DNA of 64,000 nt from Isoetes taiwanensis (GCA_021234155.1 JAJEKV010000052.1:10187284-10251283); one strand, 5' to 3'; positions 1 through 12,162 are shown, counted from the stretch's first letter. Program-made: numbers and translations. The notes: generated from the letters alone by a model not told the origin.

Positions 1-3000
1 ATATTTTTGCTAAAATATTTTTGCCATTGGTTGGTTGATCATAAAACTTATTCTGGAGTTTCTGCCTGTAGTTTGTGGATGAAAAGATACCCTGGGCACA
101 TTTGGATATTGCTGGCCCTGTGTGGAGTGAGAAGAAACGGGGTGCAACTGGGTTTGCAGTTGCGACTTTAGTAGAGTGGGTTTTGAAACACTCTGCTTCT
201 TGATGGCATGTTGGACGTTGAAGCCTGCTGCAAATTTACTTAAGGGGTGAAATACAGCAAAAGGTAATCATTTGGGCATCTGCAGGGTACATCATTTAGT
301 TAAAATGCTACAAGGTCTGGCTGAAGTTATATTGATTGTCTATCAGGAATGGTCTACCAGCATTACTTTATGCTCTAATCAGGTATAGTGGTATGTTGAG
401 GAAAATAGTTGGGAAAATAATAAAATCGCATTGAATTTTGTGGTTCTTTTCCATTTTTTCTATGGACTTTTGATGCACTCTAGTTTCTTGCATGTTTGCA
501 TACCATTTATGAGTAATGGGCGTACCTTTGGGAAGGGTCTATGGAACATCAGTGTATACTATTAAAGCAGTTGATACGAATATGTAGTATCAAAATTTAT
601 AAGACAACAAACTGTGAGCTCATTAAACTGTAAGTCTCACTGTATTAAAGGGAGGATTATGCTTAGAAGATGATCATTCCTGTAAAAGAAAACTGTTTGG
701 AAGTATTACTTGGTGTTTTTTGCTCCAAAGTGCCCTTAAAGCCTGAATAAATCCTGACTCCACTACATATAGCTCTAGTACCTGGATATGCCTGCCTTGC
801 CATCCTATCAGTGTCTCTTTCGTTTGAGGACCTTTGTTGGGAGCCTGCCTTGCCATACTATCAGTGTCTATCTTCTAGGCTAGGCAATTCTTTTAATTGT
901 AATTTAGGGATAACACGATCGATAAGGAAGATTCAAAATTTTTTTTTTTTTTCCTAATTAAGATTGAAAGTTACCTTTTGTTTTTCCTAATTATTCATAT
1001 ACAAGTCTTTGAACTATGTAGATCTTGTGCGAAGTTGAATGTAATTATTTTGAGGAGTGTAGATAGTAGATGCTTGAGTTAACATGGGTAAGGTATTTTG
1101 GAATAACCTATTGTTGGAAATAGAATTCTGCGAAGATTCTATAGATTTTTTATAGTCTGTCAAAATTCCATTAGATTGATAGTTTTGTGGTTCCCATAGA
1201 TTCTTAATAAACAAAACAAAACTGGGAGCGATATTCTTATCGTAGATATATTATTACATTTGCTTATATCAACTTTGACTCGCATTTTGAATAGTATCTC
1301 CTTGAGACCTTATGATGCAATGGTGGAGTATTGCTTGAAGTTTGAATATTGCAGTTTGACAAATAGTCCTCAATAATTTTGCACCAATACAACATCTATG
1401 GCATCCTTGTAGGCTAGCTTTAGATTGGTTGAACCAGAGATCTAGATGCTCATGTTAGATATTAGAAGGTTGTGCTTTCGTTAGAGGAGTCGAGGGATTT
1501 GGCTTGCTCATAATTGTAATTGTTTGCAAGAGATGCCTTTAAATGCCTGCATATGATATGTTGATGGCATCCATTAGTAAGCCATGTTCTTTTGTTGGCA
1601 TAAACAATATTACTATTACATAGTTCCGGGACGTCAAACCTTTGTCATTTACTAGGGACTACAATACAGATCGATATAGGTTAGGTGCCATTAATGGAAC
1701 ACGGTAAGCCCATCTATGATGGGTATAGAAAGCCAGTCACTGTGACAAGCAATAGTTTGTGGTTCAAACAAGAGCAGACTATAAGGATTCATGAAAAAAT
1801 GCACCTCAAAAAGTTGATGATCCATTGGATCCTGAGGTATGTAATGAAGGTTGCTACGATCGCCACCATATTAGCATTGAGGAGATGCGAGAAAGTTATT
1901 GAATCATGGTGCAACGTCATAATAAAATGCCCAGTGGCATGATTAAAGTTGATGATCATAATCTAATCCACAACTTATTTCAACTCTTCTCGGCATATCT
2001 AATCTCCTAGATTGTGTTTGAGATTTGTATTCAGAGGGCATCATAATGAGTCGGTTCATTGATGATTATTTTGAGTGCTGCTAAATTCCAAAAGCACACG
2101 AGCATTTATTCCAATTGTGAATGAAATGTGGTTTGTTAGCATAAATGATACCACAATTGCATAGTTATTTGGTGAATGATATTTCTTAATTGACAATCAA
2201 GTTGGTTCAGTTCCAATGTAGTTTGAAAGTTTGTTGAGAATACTGCTATATAACTTCTCTCATCAACTATTATAGTACTGTTAGCAAATTGTCATTGTTG
2301 TACAGTTCTTCCTGAAGGATATCCATCATTGCCATATCATTTGGCAATTGAATCTCTTCATGCGTATGACAATTTGCTAATTTGTTCAAAATGGTGTAAT
2401 GTATGAAGTCCAATGTATTTTATTTTCGGACTATATATTTTGTGATCTATTAGATTTCTTGGCGCTTTTAATATTGCATATTCGTTTAGATTTGCTCCCC
2501 TTAATAGTTTTTGACATTCCTCGAAATTCTTTTTATGTTTCTGAAGAGCGATTTTCATCAAAGTTCTCCACATTGTATTGTATAAACCCAAAGATTTTGT
2601 AATATCCCATTAGATTCCATAAACATTAACAAAGATTTCATTGACATTTCCTTAGAATGCCGATTTCCTCATATTTCTTAACATTCCAGGATTCTTGATA
2701 GGGTGCAATATGAAGTTGTTAAATGATCAGTGTTTTGAACGCTACTAAATTACAAAAGAACATATAAAGTCCAAGGAAAATGAGCCATTATGAATGCTTA
2801 TTCCTCTCCAGGATAAAATTATATCAAGCCATTCTTTTTATAATTTATTCCACGGGGTAACAAGCCCATATGGGGATTACAATTGCAACCTCCTCTCCTC
2901 CCTCCTTGTATTTGTAGTGCAACCCGAATCGAAGGTATATATGCATTCTAACCTATCCATGTGTTAAGAAATTTGAGGTGGATGTTCATTAGAATGATTC

Positions 3001-3385
3001 ATAACTTAAACAATACCTAAACATGATGATCTAGCCATACAACCTATACGTTCTCTTCTATAAATAGAGTTTTGAATTAGGTTTCGAAAGGCAAAATACT
3101 TAATTTCTTTTATTTGTCTCTCCAAAATCCACGATTATTTTAAATTATTTCCTTTTCATGCAATAGATTTCTTCCCTCATACTATGCCAACAAATCTTCT
3201 ATTCTAGAGTTGCTATGGTCTTATTGTTTAAGGTTGATATCAAATACTTGTTGGCATCTCTTTGAGGTTTCCATACTTCATGGCCAATTTGGCCTTTGTG
3301 GATGTTAAAAACCCTATCCGTCTATATGTTTGTCCATCTATCCGTCCGTCCTAAAATTGCTTGAAAATATGCCTTAGGATCTTTC
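1..3385. other. Gene-poor AT-rich stretch
   Basis: No protein family, RNA gene or transposon terminus was recognised on either strand. Open frames are short and lack credible splice sites or domain motifs. A T-run lies near 939-952. The right edge is set by the inferred end of the chromovirus LTR. Confidence 0.5.
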
Positions 3386-5529
3386 TGTGACGGGCCTGCC
3401 GGGTTAGCCCCCCAGGTAACCCAAGGTCCCATCAATACTTGCATGAACATTAACAAGTTGATATACATGAATTGAACAATGCAATGCAAAAGCATTCTTA
3501 AGACAAACTCAAGGTAAAGAATTGAATCTTTAATACCAACCATATCCAATAACATGTAGGAGCTCAACTCTCAAGATATAATATCATGCTAGATGGATTG
3601 ACAATGCTTTAAGCTCTGTTAAGTTTATAAAACAATAATAAGGCCTTGCTAAAGGCTCACAAAGAAATCACAGGCTTTGAACTACACGACGATCCTTCAA
3701 GCCTCATATCTATCTGCTTACACCATGAACACGCGGAGTTAATTATAAAGACTAAGTGGGGGTTTAGGGTGTTTAGAAAATGCTGGCATAATCACAAGAA
3801 ATATTCTTAGACTTAGATGCCTCACCTGAGAATCTCATTATACTAGAATCCAGCAATGCAATGCTAGCTCCACGTAACATACGATGCTCCATTGTCTATC
3901 CCATGGAAATCCCCCATTCAATAGAAACTGCCATATGAACCCTCAGTCTACCCCACTCCTGGGATGGCCAGGGCATGAGAAGAGGACACAGAGGTGTCTT
4001 GCGCGCCCGTCCCCTATGGACTCCTATAACAACGGAAGAAACATATCTATGTCAGCGCTAGCAATAATAATAATAATCAGCTACCACGAATGGTAGCGCA
4101 ATCCATCTATAGATCCATGTGATATATCAGTACATCAATAGAGCTCCTATCCAAGCTCAGACTCGTAGGGAAGATAGACTGACGACTTGGGTCTCAAGAT
4201 AGAACAAACCGAGTTATGGAAATGACTAATAGACAATGGCTAGGGTTGACCACTCCATCTGCCCCTCCTATGCATACTATGCAGATGGGCTAAATCAGGC
4301 TCTGCCGTGACTGTAACCTGCCGGAGATGCAATCTCTTGATATCACCCAATGAGACTACTCTGAGTTGCATCTCCTCGGTCTGATGAGGTAGGAAGTGTT
4401 GCATCTCCCCTTCTGGGGTTGCATCTCCCTGGTCCCATGAGGTAGGAAGGGTTGCATCTCCCTTTCCCAGAGTGCAGTGGCTCCATAGGCGGCTAGAGGA
4501 TCGTGACGACACACGTCCTTCTCTGATTGAACTTCCCAAAACAAGAGCCTGGCCAACACCTGCAACTCTTGAGAGTTAGGGTGATACCATTGACCTAGAA
4601 TGTGTTGGACTTATACGCAGCCCTCTCGAAGTGACCGACTATAAGCCTAGCCCGCTATGGATCCCCAGTAGCCTTGCTCGTAGGGACCTTCCTCTACTTT
4701 GCCACTAACTCCGTTGTATGGTGCTCAAACACTTCATAGCCTCCAGAGCTTGGTGGGCTCTATGCACGTGCCGCATATAATGGGAACTAGGTCCAAACTA
4801 AGAGCATCATCTAAATAATAGCTACTAGGTCATTACCCCCCTTCCTAATACAAAAAGAGCAAATATGAGATCAACCAACATCATATATTCACATAACATG
4901 ATAAATGTCGAAATATCTAATCCTAATCACATGCATCTGAATTCCAGTTAGGGTTCATTGGTTGGGATTCAAAATCTGAACTGAGGGTTTTAGAATGGCT
5001 CTACTAGAGATATAAGGCATTAATTCATTTGGAATGCTAACTTCTAGATGATCTACTAAGGAGACTACTCAAAGTACCTGCTCCGGAGGAACTTTTGCCA
5101 GCTCCTGATGTCTCCATCACCCTGCAGGTGTTTTGGTGTAGCTTCCTTTCCTCCTGATGTGTACACGCTCCTGGGGCTGCTGCACTAGGTTGTGCTACAA
5201 TAAATGATCCTTGAAATGGAGTGATGAACGCGAGCTGAGGTCAAGTAACTGCTGGAGCTCGAAAATGGCCTGAGTCTAAGGTTTGGCCCTTAGTAGGTTA
5301 GGGCTGGCATATCATGCCATGTGGCTCCAATAGGATGTGTCCATGTAGCCGGTCACCAATAGGATGGAGCCACGTGGAAATGGTTCCATACCTAAGGTTG
5401 GCTAAGTTATATATAATGACTTAGCCATCCCCCCTCCCCACACTAATGAATGCATACTAAGGTAGGCTTGTATAGTGATGTGGCCTAAAATATATGTATT
5501 TATGCAGTATATTTTAGCGGAACGTCACA
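3386..5529 (-). repeat. Inferred 3' LTR of the chromovirus, 2.14 kb
   Basis: The LTR begins (minus strand) immediately after a polypurine tract and has perfect 7-bp inverted ends, TGTGACG...CGTCACA, at 3386-3392 and 5523-5529. Length 2144 bp. An internal G/C-richer patch at about 4320-4470 holds several degenerate copies of a GTTGCATCTCC motif. Placement of the 3386 end rests on the inverted ends alone, because the partner LTR needed for a target-site check is absent. Confidence 0.7.
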
Positions 5530-5538
5530 TTCTCCCCC
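5530..5538 (-). promoter_or_regulatory. Polypurine tract of the retrotransposon
   Basis: The minus strand reads GGGGGAGAA directly abutting the TGTGACG start of the LTR. In LTR retrotransposons such a purine run primes plus-strand DNA synthesis and always sits just 5' of the 3' LTR, which fixes the LTR boundary and the element's orientation. Confidence 0.75.
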
Positions 5539-5914
5539 GTCTGAGCATAATGATGTCCTCAGCATTATGATAAGGTGAAACAAACCTGCATCAACCTTAA
5601 CAACGAAAAGCAATAAGGGATGTAATACTTAGTTATAACGATAAATGTAAATGTTATACTTACATATACAAAATTGGGTAGCTCCAATATATAATAACAT
5701 AGTATAAATAGTAACACGTAGGAGCCATAATTGAAGACAAAATTTGTCTATTCTTCTCGTGATGCTCTCCGTCCCTTATGCTCCTCCTCTATTAGCATGC
5801 AATAAGTAGCACATCACGTTAGTTTAGTTAATAATTTGTGTTTTTAAGGTTACCAGCACCCTAATAACCTCCTTGAGCCAAACTACTGCGTAAGGCTACC
5901 TCTACTTACCTGCA

Positions 5915-6195
5915 CTAAATCATGGCCCATTTAGATTTAAGCATAGGGAACATTTAAAATGGTCCCATCATCGTCCATGATTACATGCTTAGCCCCTACG
6001 TGACCTTCAGTCATGCCCACATGCGTTGTATCATTGAATAGCAGACATTTAAGATGACCCCATCATCACTCACGATCATATGCCTACTCCTACATGGCCT
6101 CCGGCCATGCTCATATGCACTGCATCATGGCCCATGTAGATTTACATGTAGAGAACATTTAAGAAGATCCCATCATTGCCAAAGGTTGCATGCTT
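5915..6195 (-). repeat. Three degenerate tandem repeats in the retrotransposon 3' region
   Basis: Three diverged units start near 5950, 6045 and 6155. Each contains an ACATTTAA block followed by CCCATCAT and CATGCTTA/ATGCCTA-like words, with periods of about 95 and 110 bp. They lie between the chromodomain stop and the polypurine tract, in the untranslated 3' part of the element. Confidence 0.65.
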
Positions 6196-6264
6196 AGCTC
6201 TTGACTGCTCACAGATGCATAACACTCTCGCCGCCTTAGCTCCCATGCACTATACTAAGCTAGC

Positions 6265-7310
6265 TCACATATTTGACGGACCGACATTGACTAAATCGGA
6301 GGCAACTTGGCCGCCGAATTGCTCTATAAATTGTGGATATTGTTTCTCTAGATCTTGTTTCAATACCCATGTTGCGTCTTCCAGGGATAAGTGTTTCCAC
6401 CTGACCAAATATTGAAGGAATTCTGACCTTCTTGTCTTCTTAAATGCCTTATCAAGAAGGCTTTTGGGAACAATCTCAACTTGTTTCTCCGTAATTTCCA
6501 ATATTGTTGGAGTTTCCCATATTCCCTTAGGATTGTGTGTATGCTTTTTAAGAAACTTACATGGAAGACTTTATGGACTTTTAAGTGGGGGGGAATCAGG
6601 CTTGTAGGATTGGGTACCTACTCTTTCAACAACCTTAAAAGGTCCCGCCCATCTTGGAGCAGTTGCTGAAGCAGAGCTTAGCCTGCTTGACTTTAATCTT
6701 GAGCCACACACTATCTCCAATATGAACTTCCTTCATCATCCTATGCTTGTCTTCTTACAGCTAATAAATACCCTCAGACTTCCTCCACTAACTCCTGCAC
6801 ATCTGATAACAATTGTTGAGAGACTTCTGCCTTCATCACAGGATTGTGCCACGTATCGGGTGTGAGGCATTGATAGCCATAATTAATCATAAAGGGGGAC
6901 ATCTGGGATGATTCTTACTTGGTGCTATTGTATGCAAACTCAACCAAGTAGATATAGTCCTTCCACTTTGACTACTTATTCCATACATAGTTTCTCAATA
7001 TATCTTCCAGAATCCTATTCGTCTGTTCCGTATGACCATCTATTTGGGGATGATATGTTGTACTCATGCAGAGCTTACGGAGCAGCACTTGATAGATGCG
7101 GCGGCCTTTATAGCATCTTCTCACGCTACAACTGATAAACGGGCGGCTTGCCACATCACTATGAGTCTTAGAGACATTCTGATATGGTTTCCATGTCATA
7201 TCCCCGCATTTGCCCGCGAGGGATCCCCATTTGCGGTGCATGACTGCCCGGAGCCATCGTTGTCGTTGACCATAAAACTCTCGGGCTGCATGTGTTAAGG
7301 CGGATAACAC
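6265..7310 (-). pseudogene. Degenerate integrase C-terminus plus chromodomain (Ty3/gypsy pol)
   Basis: The lower end (6265-6501) encodes a chromodomain: a YLVRWKHLSLEDATWV core with aromatic residues typical of chromoviral chromodomains, which target integration to marked chromatin. Around 6580-6760 a frameshifted stretch matches the GPY/F-type integrase tail (GDSVWLK near its start, a WAG-P-F-VVE pattern further on). At about 6972-7060 the conserved integrase block TTYHPQIDGHTEQTNR is clear. The three pieces lie in different frames, so the polyprotein is broken. Upstream of the YHPQ block the similarity becomes weak and ends near 7310. Confidence 0.8.
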
Positions 7311-8640
7311 CCTGGAATGAGTGTTTTAGGCCCTACTATGACATAACACCCTTCTAGGATGTTATCCCTCTCATAATTCTTAAGTGGTTTGTTATTGCCC
7401 ATTACCAAACAAAGTAAATAACAAAATTGGAGGTAGTAAATGAGATGGTAAAGGAAAAATTCGCTCGAGCAACCCATTAAGTTTCTAAAAAATAGAATAG
7501 GCATTACCTTTACAAGAAATTTATCGCGGCGGCCTTGGCCGCCGCGAACATTTCTCTTCATCCATCCTTGCCACCATAAACATTTCTATTCATCCATCTT
7601 ACCTACATGTACATGATTGAACCTGCATTTCCTCACCTTGTGTTCTAAAAGAAAATAATGTGATTAAAAAGTGACAATGTAAAGTTAATTGTTTCTTCAA
7701 AACCGTGAAATTCGACCCATTAGTAACGAAATTCTATCAATACAATGCAGTGAAACACACTTAGATTAGAGATATCTCTTTCCTGAACGAGTATACTAAA
7801 ACTACAAATGGCTCGTAAATAGCATTCGATCTGATGGATTTCTAACAACTTTCTGCATATGCTATTATATTAATCTAGTTCATAGGGCGTTAAACTAGCA
7901 AGGCTAGTATTGCAAAAACTTCAATGTGTTAAATGTCATAGGTCGCTATTGATTAATGGTCTAAAGCCTTTCTTAGTTTTTTCAATAGTTCCTTAATGTC
8001 TTATCGAGCACTACATTTTGTTGTTCAAGGCAGAAGACATTTCCCTTTCCTTTAAATTCCTCTCACCCCATTGCCCAGTTTTGATAGTAAAAGGTAAAGG
8101 AATTGTGAGTTGATATCACATGCTAAATAATGCATTCTCAAGTATGGATCCATATACATTAGTGTATGCCAAAATCTTATGCAACTTCTCGTCCTAGCAA
8201 TATTTATGCAAAAATGTTTATTTGTTTTTGCTAGCCTTTCTATAGAATCATCAAATGCAAGCCTTTCTAATTTGATTATTTCTTTTAGACGTTGTTGTTC
8301 ATTTCTTGCACCATAAAGAGTTAGGGGTTACAATGCTAGTGCCACACATTCGGAATTGTGCATATAGAATAGTAAAAATGCAAGGCTTTCTACATGCACT
8401 GTTTAGTTCACTTACTTGCAAAAATTAACAACAAAAGAGCGAGGCAAACAATGGTACGATATCACTGTGAGACATGCACAGTTTTAATGTAAGTTTAGGC
8501 TAAGGAAAGTATGGTTATTGAATCTAAGGGTTGAGGTTGGAAAAAAATTTGATCTAAGAGCTAGGAGCAAAAGCCCCTTTTGAATGGAAAGAGCACAAAG
8601 ATATGTATTAGAGGACACCGATTAAGGCGGCCATGGTTGG
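7311..8640. other. Intergenic, no gene seen; one GC-rich palindrome
   Basis: AT-rich, with no recognisable domain. The only striking structure is the 22-bp GC palindrome at 7525-7546, listed separately. Confidence 0.45.
7525..7546. repeat. Perfect GC-only palindrome
   Basis: Two 10-bp arms, CGCGGCGGCC and GGCCGCCGCG, are separated by TT, inside sequence that is otherwise AT-rich. A flanking T/A pair extends the stem by one. It could be a transposon end-to-end junction or a hairpin site; nothing nearby decides between these. Confidence 0.7.
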
Positions 8641-8726
8641 AGGAGGGGACATATCATAGCAGGAAAGCATCTAGAGCAGAGCAGGAACTTCAGATCAGAG
8701 CATCCGGGCAGTAGGAGAGTAGAAGA

Positions 8727-9042
8727 GCAATCTACTGTCGCCTGGTGAAGCATTGTCTGAACACGTTACTGATATTCTGAGCTTCACTAGAACTCCATGA
8801 TCACGACTCCATTCAGAGATCAGAGATCAGAGATCAGAGTAGAAGAGTAGAAGAGCAGATTCGATTATAGCAGAGAAGGATTAGGGCATTCATGATCAAA
8901 CCCCAGGCCATCATTATCTCTCTGTCAAGCAATCTACTGCGCCTATGTTCAAACCTGGTGAAGCATTGTCTGAACACGTTACTGATATTCTGAGCTTCAC
9001 TAGAACTCCATGATCACAACTCCATTCAGAGATCAGAGATAA
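8727..9042 (+). repeat. Direct repeat pair of about 110 bp
   Basis: A block starting with GCAATCTACTG and ending with repeated CAGAGAT words occurs at 8727-8834 and again at 8929-9042. The two copies are nearly identical apart from a small indel near the start. Short GATCAGA and GTAGAAGAG repeats fill the gap. No coding function is visible, and the downstream open frames (9169-9620) match nothing I recognise. Confidence 0.7.
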
Positions 9043-9743
9043 GTTGTTTTATATTTTATAATAAGAATCAGAACTATGATTGCTTTGAATGCAATATCGA
9101 GATCTTCATAAGAGCGCATATTTCTCAACGCACAAGACTATGGCCCTTGCTTCGATGGCAACGTCATTATGGCTAAGCCAAAATTTCAACTTTGCATAAT
9201 AGAGGTTCATATGGTGAAGAAACCAACTTGCGAGAGAGAGATGCAGAGGGAGACTCCGTGGATATTGCAGAGGAGACTGATGCAGACCATATTGTTGATG
9301 AGATCGCCAATCTCACCTACATCTTGGCTATGGCGTCATTCTACACCTAAATGCCTACATCTCACCTCAGCTTGGCTATGGCGTCAGAGTGCCGGAGCAG
9401 ACATCACGTCTTCTTGCTTAGAAACTCCATAGAAGCAGAAGCCGATGTAGAAGCAGAAGCTCCACAGAAACAGAAGCTGCGCAGCTGTTAGAGATCTGTC
9501 GAACCGGAGCGTGCTTACTTCATCGGACGATGGGAACGTCACTCCATCAGCGCTCTTGGCTACTGGCAGTTGCCAGGGCTTACTTACAGCCGAAGAAATT
9601 GAAAACCAAAAAATATCCACACGTGTCGGCTTCGCCTGAGGCAGAACCCAGAAAAATTAGCTATGGAAAAAAAAACAAAATTCAAAATTGGATGTATGAT
9701 TATATATCGATGCTTTTAAGTACGCCCGATTTGGGTTGGCTTC

Positions 9744-9893
9744 CCATGGAAACCTTTCCAATTTTCCAATATGGAAACCCTTCCGAATTTCCATGGAAAC
9801 CCTTCCGATTTTTCAATTTCTGAAATTCGGAAGGGTTTCCATGGAAATAAGGAAGGGTTTCCATATTGGAAAATTGGAAAGGTTTCTGTGGAA
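9744..9893. repeat. Foldback of GGAAGGGTTTCC modules
   Basis: Two arms of about 70 bp built from GGAAACCCTTCC and GGAAACCTTTCC modules face each other around a centre near 9821 (AATTTC/GAAATT). Most positions pair over the whole arm length. A transcript would form a long near-perfect hairpin. No terminal motif of a known transposon family is visible. Confidence 0.8.
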
Positions 9894-10035
9894 AACAGAA
9901 ATGGTTTCCATGAAATTATTTTTTTTTTTCAAATATTACACACGTGAGCCTTTATAGCTCAAGCTTTTCGACACAGACGCCCGACATTAAGGCGCACGTC
10001 CATCGAGTGCATGTCACCCAAAATTCAAATTTCGA

Positions 10036-10206
10036 GTGGAAACCCTTCCCGATTTCCTTGTTGATGGAAATTAGGAAGGGTTTCCACAGGAGGAGGAAAA
10101 TAGGAAGGGTTTCCGCACATGGAGGAAAATAGATAAGGTTTCCACATGCAATATTAAACATGTGCAAACGACTTTAATACAAAAAAAAAAAAAAAAAAAA
10201 AAAAAA
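10036..10206 (+). repeat. Further GGAAGGGTTTCC modules followed by a 26-bp A-run
   Basis: Four more copies of the same 12-bp module occur between about 10036 and 10145, mostly in one orientation. They are followed at 10181-10206 by an uninterrupted run of 26 A. The A-run may be a retroposition tail or a simple microsatellite. Confidence 0.6.
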
Positions 10207-10440
10207 CAAAAAGCTAAGACAGACAGAGCTGACTAAAGGCAAACAGGCTAAGATAGATAGATAGATAATGGTCCACAGAGAGGTAAATATTGGACACTAT
10301 TATGCTTGAACCAGCTTTAATCTTAAAAATTCTAGCACTTAACACCCAACTATAACATGGAAGTCCAGGTTTTAAATCATGGTTCTTTTGGTCAAATTAT
10401 TTTGTTACCAAAGCTTAAAATTGAATTGAATTGAATTTTG

Positions 10441-10677
10441 CTGGTAAGAACCACTGCAGGGTCTATTAGGCATCCATCTCCAATTTGAGCAGTTTCATGA
10501 ACCATAACATTGCCTACTATATTAGAGCCACAGGTTAGTTTCTCAGGCAGGAGCTTTCTTTCTAAGAGCTTGCAAGTAAAGTCTGAGACCAGTAATATAG
10601 TCTTTAGGCTGCCCTATGTCCATCCGAAATCCAGGCAAGACCATTGCAAAAAGGCCCTTCTCAAAAGCAATTTTGAG
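10441..10677 (-). pseudogene. Fragment of GDP-mannose pyrophosphorylase (mannose-1-phosphate guanylyltransferase)
   Basis: On the minus strand the translation contains the conserved stretch FAMVLPGFRMDIGQPKDYI followed by TGLRLYL, then IVGNVMVHETAQIGDGCLI. These are the join between the nucleotidyltransferase domain and the left-handed beta-helix of plant GDP-mannose pyrophosphorylase (CYT1 in Arabidopsis), which supplies GDP-mannose for ascorbate, cell walls and glycosylation. A TGA stop lies between the two blocks at 10543-10545, where the family normally has Lys-Leu. The fragment covers roughly 75 of about 360 residues; neither the N-terminal catalytic signature nor the C-terminus was found nearby. 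A truncated pseudogene is the best reading. Just upstream (10691-10860) lies a diverged ~100-bp tandem repeat containing GATAGAGATTTAA. Confidence 0.75.
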
Positions 10678-10690
10678 AAATAGAGATTTC

Positions 10691-10860
10691 GATCTGAAGA
10701 TAGAGATTTAAATGTGGAATATTTCAAGTTTGATCCTAGCCAAAAGTTTAGGGTGTATTTTATACATTTGGTATTTCAAATTTAGGTCCGATCTAAGGAT
10801 AGAGATTTAATCCCATATGGAATATTTCAAGTTGATCCTAGCCAAGACAATAATAGAGGA
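10691..10860 (+). repeat. Diverged tandem repeat of about 100 bp, two copies
   Basis: Two blocks starting GATCTGAAGATAGAGATTT (10691) and GATCTAAGGATAGAGATTT (about 10789) both continue through GGAATATTTCAAG and GATCCTAGCCAA. They lie between the pyrophosphorylase fragment and the thiazole kinase exons. Confidence 0.6.
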
Positions 10861-11136
10861 TTTGGTCATATAGATTGAAAATGTAAGGCTTTAAATTTCC
10901 ACATGTAGTTTACAACGACCAGAACACAATATACAACAAATTGGGGATCCTTCCTTTCCTGCACCCCACAGAATTAACCAAGTACATATAGAACAAGTGC
11001 ATCCTGTGTTTGGAAACCAATAAAAATTTACAACCTATTAGTTAAGCATACAATGCTACAATAGAAAATTCAAGTGGATAGGTGAAATCAGATTCAAAGC
11101 CTGAGATAGACGATTTCAAATACACTTCCCTTTGTC

Positions 11137-12162
11137 TTATGTTTGGTCTATTCTTATTCCAGATGTTACAGGCCCTTCTTCTAACAGTTGCAAAGCATCT
11201 AGAAGGTTTACGCGTAGCGAAGCAGGACCATTTGACTTTTCTATTCCTATCTCTGCTGCTAAACCAAACAATGCAAGTGCATAAGCTGTAGCCTCAATTA
11301 TACGACCTGGGTGTACAGCTACAAATGCTGCTACAAGTGATGTGGCTGCACAGCCAGATGAAGCAATCCTCTGCGTAAGAGCAACACCATTACTAACATT
11401 CAACACCTTCTTTCCATCTGTAACTAAGTATCCAGCTCCTGAGACTGCAACTATAGTCTGATATGTGCGTGCAAGCTGCTTTGCAGCTTCCAATGCATCT
11501 GTTATAGGGTGAGCATCACCCTTCTGAAATTACCAGCATTCATCAGTTCAGAGTGTCCCAACAATTACCTTCTCTTAGAAAGAAGAAAATATATAAAAAG
11601 ATAAACGCTATATAGTTTTCATGCTCATTCTTAGAAATTGCAAGAAGACTAATGATATAAAAAAGTTCTTTTGATGACATACATCAGAGAGGAACATTTA
11701 GGTAAGAGAATACATCCAACTACAAATTGAGTGGTATTATTAGCAATGTGAAAGAAGATAAAGATAAAAATAACAATGAGAATAATTTGAAATCAATCTT
11801 TCTTATCCGCTTTTCCCATGTCAGCAAAAGTCATGTTTTAGAAGGCCAACCTCTAATAGTTCATCAGTTATTCTGTATGTAGGAGGGAGTGAATTCTGTA
11901 GCATGTAATTGATGGAAGGTCAGACATTCTGAGCTTAACAGATAATAAGGGATAAATATTTCAATAAGACATCCTTACAAAACAAAATCTACAATCGATA
12001 AGACATCCTTACAAACAAAACAACAAGGAAAACAACAAACGAAAACAAACCGTTGAATGGAGGACCAACCTTAGCAGGATCTACAGAGGCCTGAACAATG
12101 CTAACAATCTCAGCAGAGTTTCCCCGAATAACAGTAGGTCTAAGGCTCATGAGTTCCAAACA
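11137..12162 (-). CDS. THIM: Hydroxyethylthiazole kinase, C-terminal exons
   Basis: The product phosphorylates 4-methyl-5-(2-hydroxyethyl)thiazole in thiamine salvage. Two minus-strand exons are clear. The first (12070-12162, 31 codons) encodes CLELMSLRPTVIRGNSAEI, the family's LKPTVIRGNASEI region. The second starts at 11523 after a CAG acceptor, in matching phase, and reads KGDAHPITDALEAAKQLA, VAVSGAGYLVTDGKK, then a TQRIASSGCAATSLVAAFVA segment corresponding to the GTGC anion-hole/catalytic region of ThiM (here SSGC), and ends SNGPASLRVNLLDALQLLEEG with a stop at 11137. The N-terminal exons, including the VLDPVGAGA region, were not found up to 14 kb. They lie beyond a long intron, or the copy is truncated. 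The SSGC in place of GTGC is unusual and may mark decay. Confidence 0.82.

Larger units (their letters stand above)
3386..7310 (-). mobile_element. 3' half of a Ty3/gypsy chromovirus (LTR retrotransposon)
   Basis: Read on the minus strand, the order is integrase tail, GPY/F-like segment, chromodomain, a 3' non-coding region with tandem repeats, a polypurine tract and an LTR. This is the standard 3' order of chromodomain-bearing Ty3/gypsy elements. No reverse transcriptase, protease or gag is visible above 7310 and no second LTR was found, so the element is truncated by deletion or by a later insertion. Coding parts carry frameshifts and stops, so it is a decayed copy. Confidence 0.8.

Noticed and set aside
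4240-4565. Two overlapping minus-strand frames with repeated MQ/EMQ words
   Set aside because: They are translations of the GTTGCATCTCC mini-repeats inside the chromovirus LTR.
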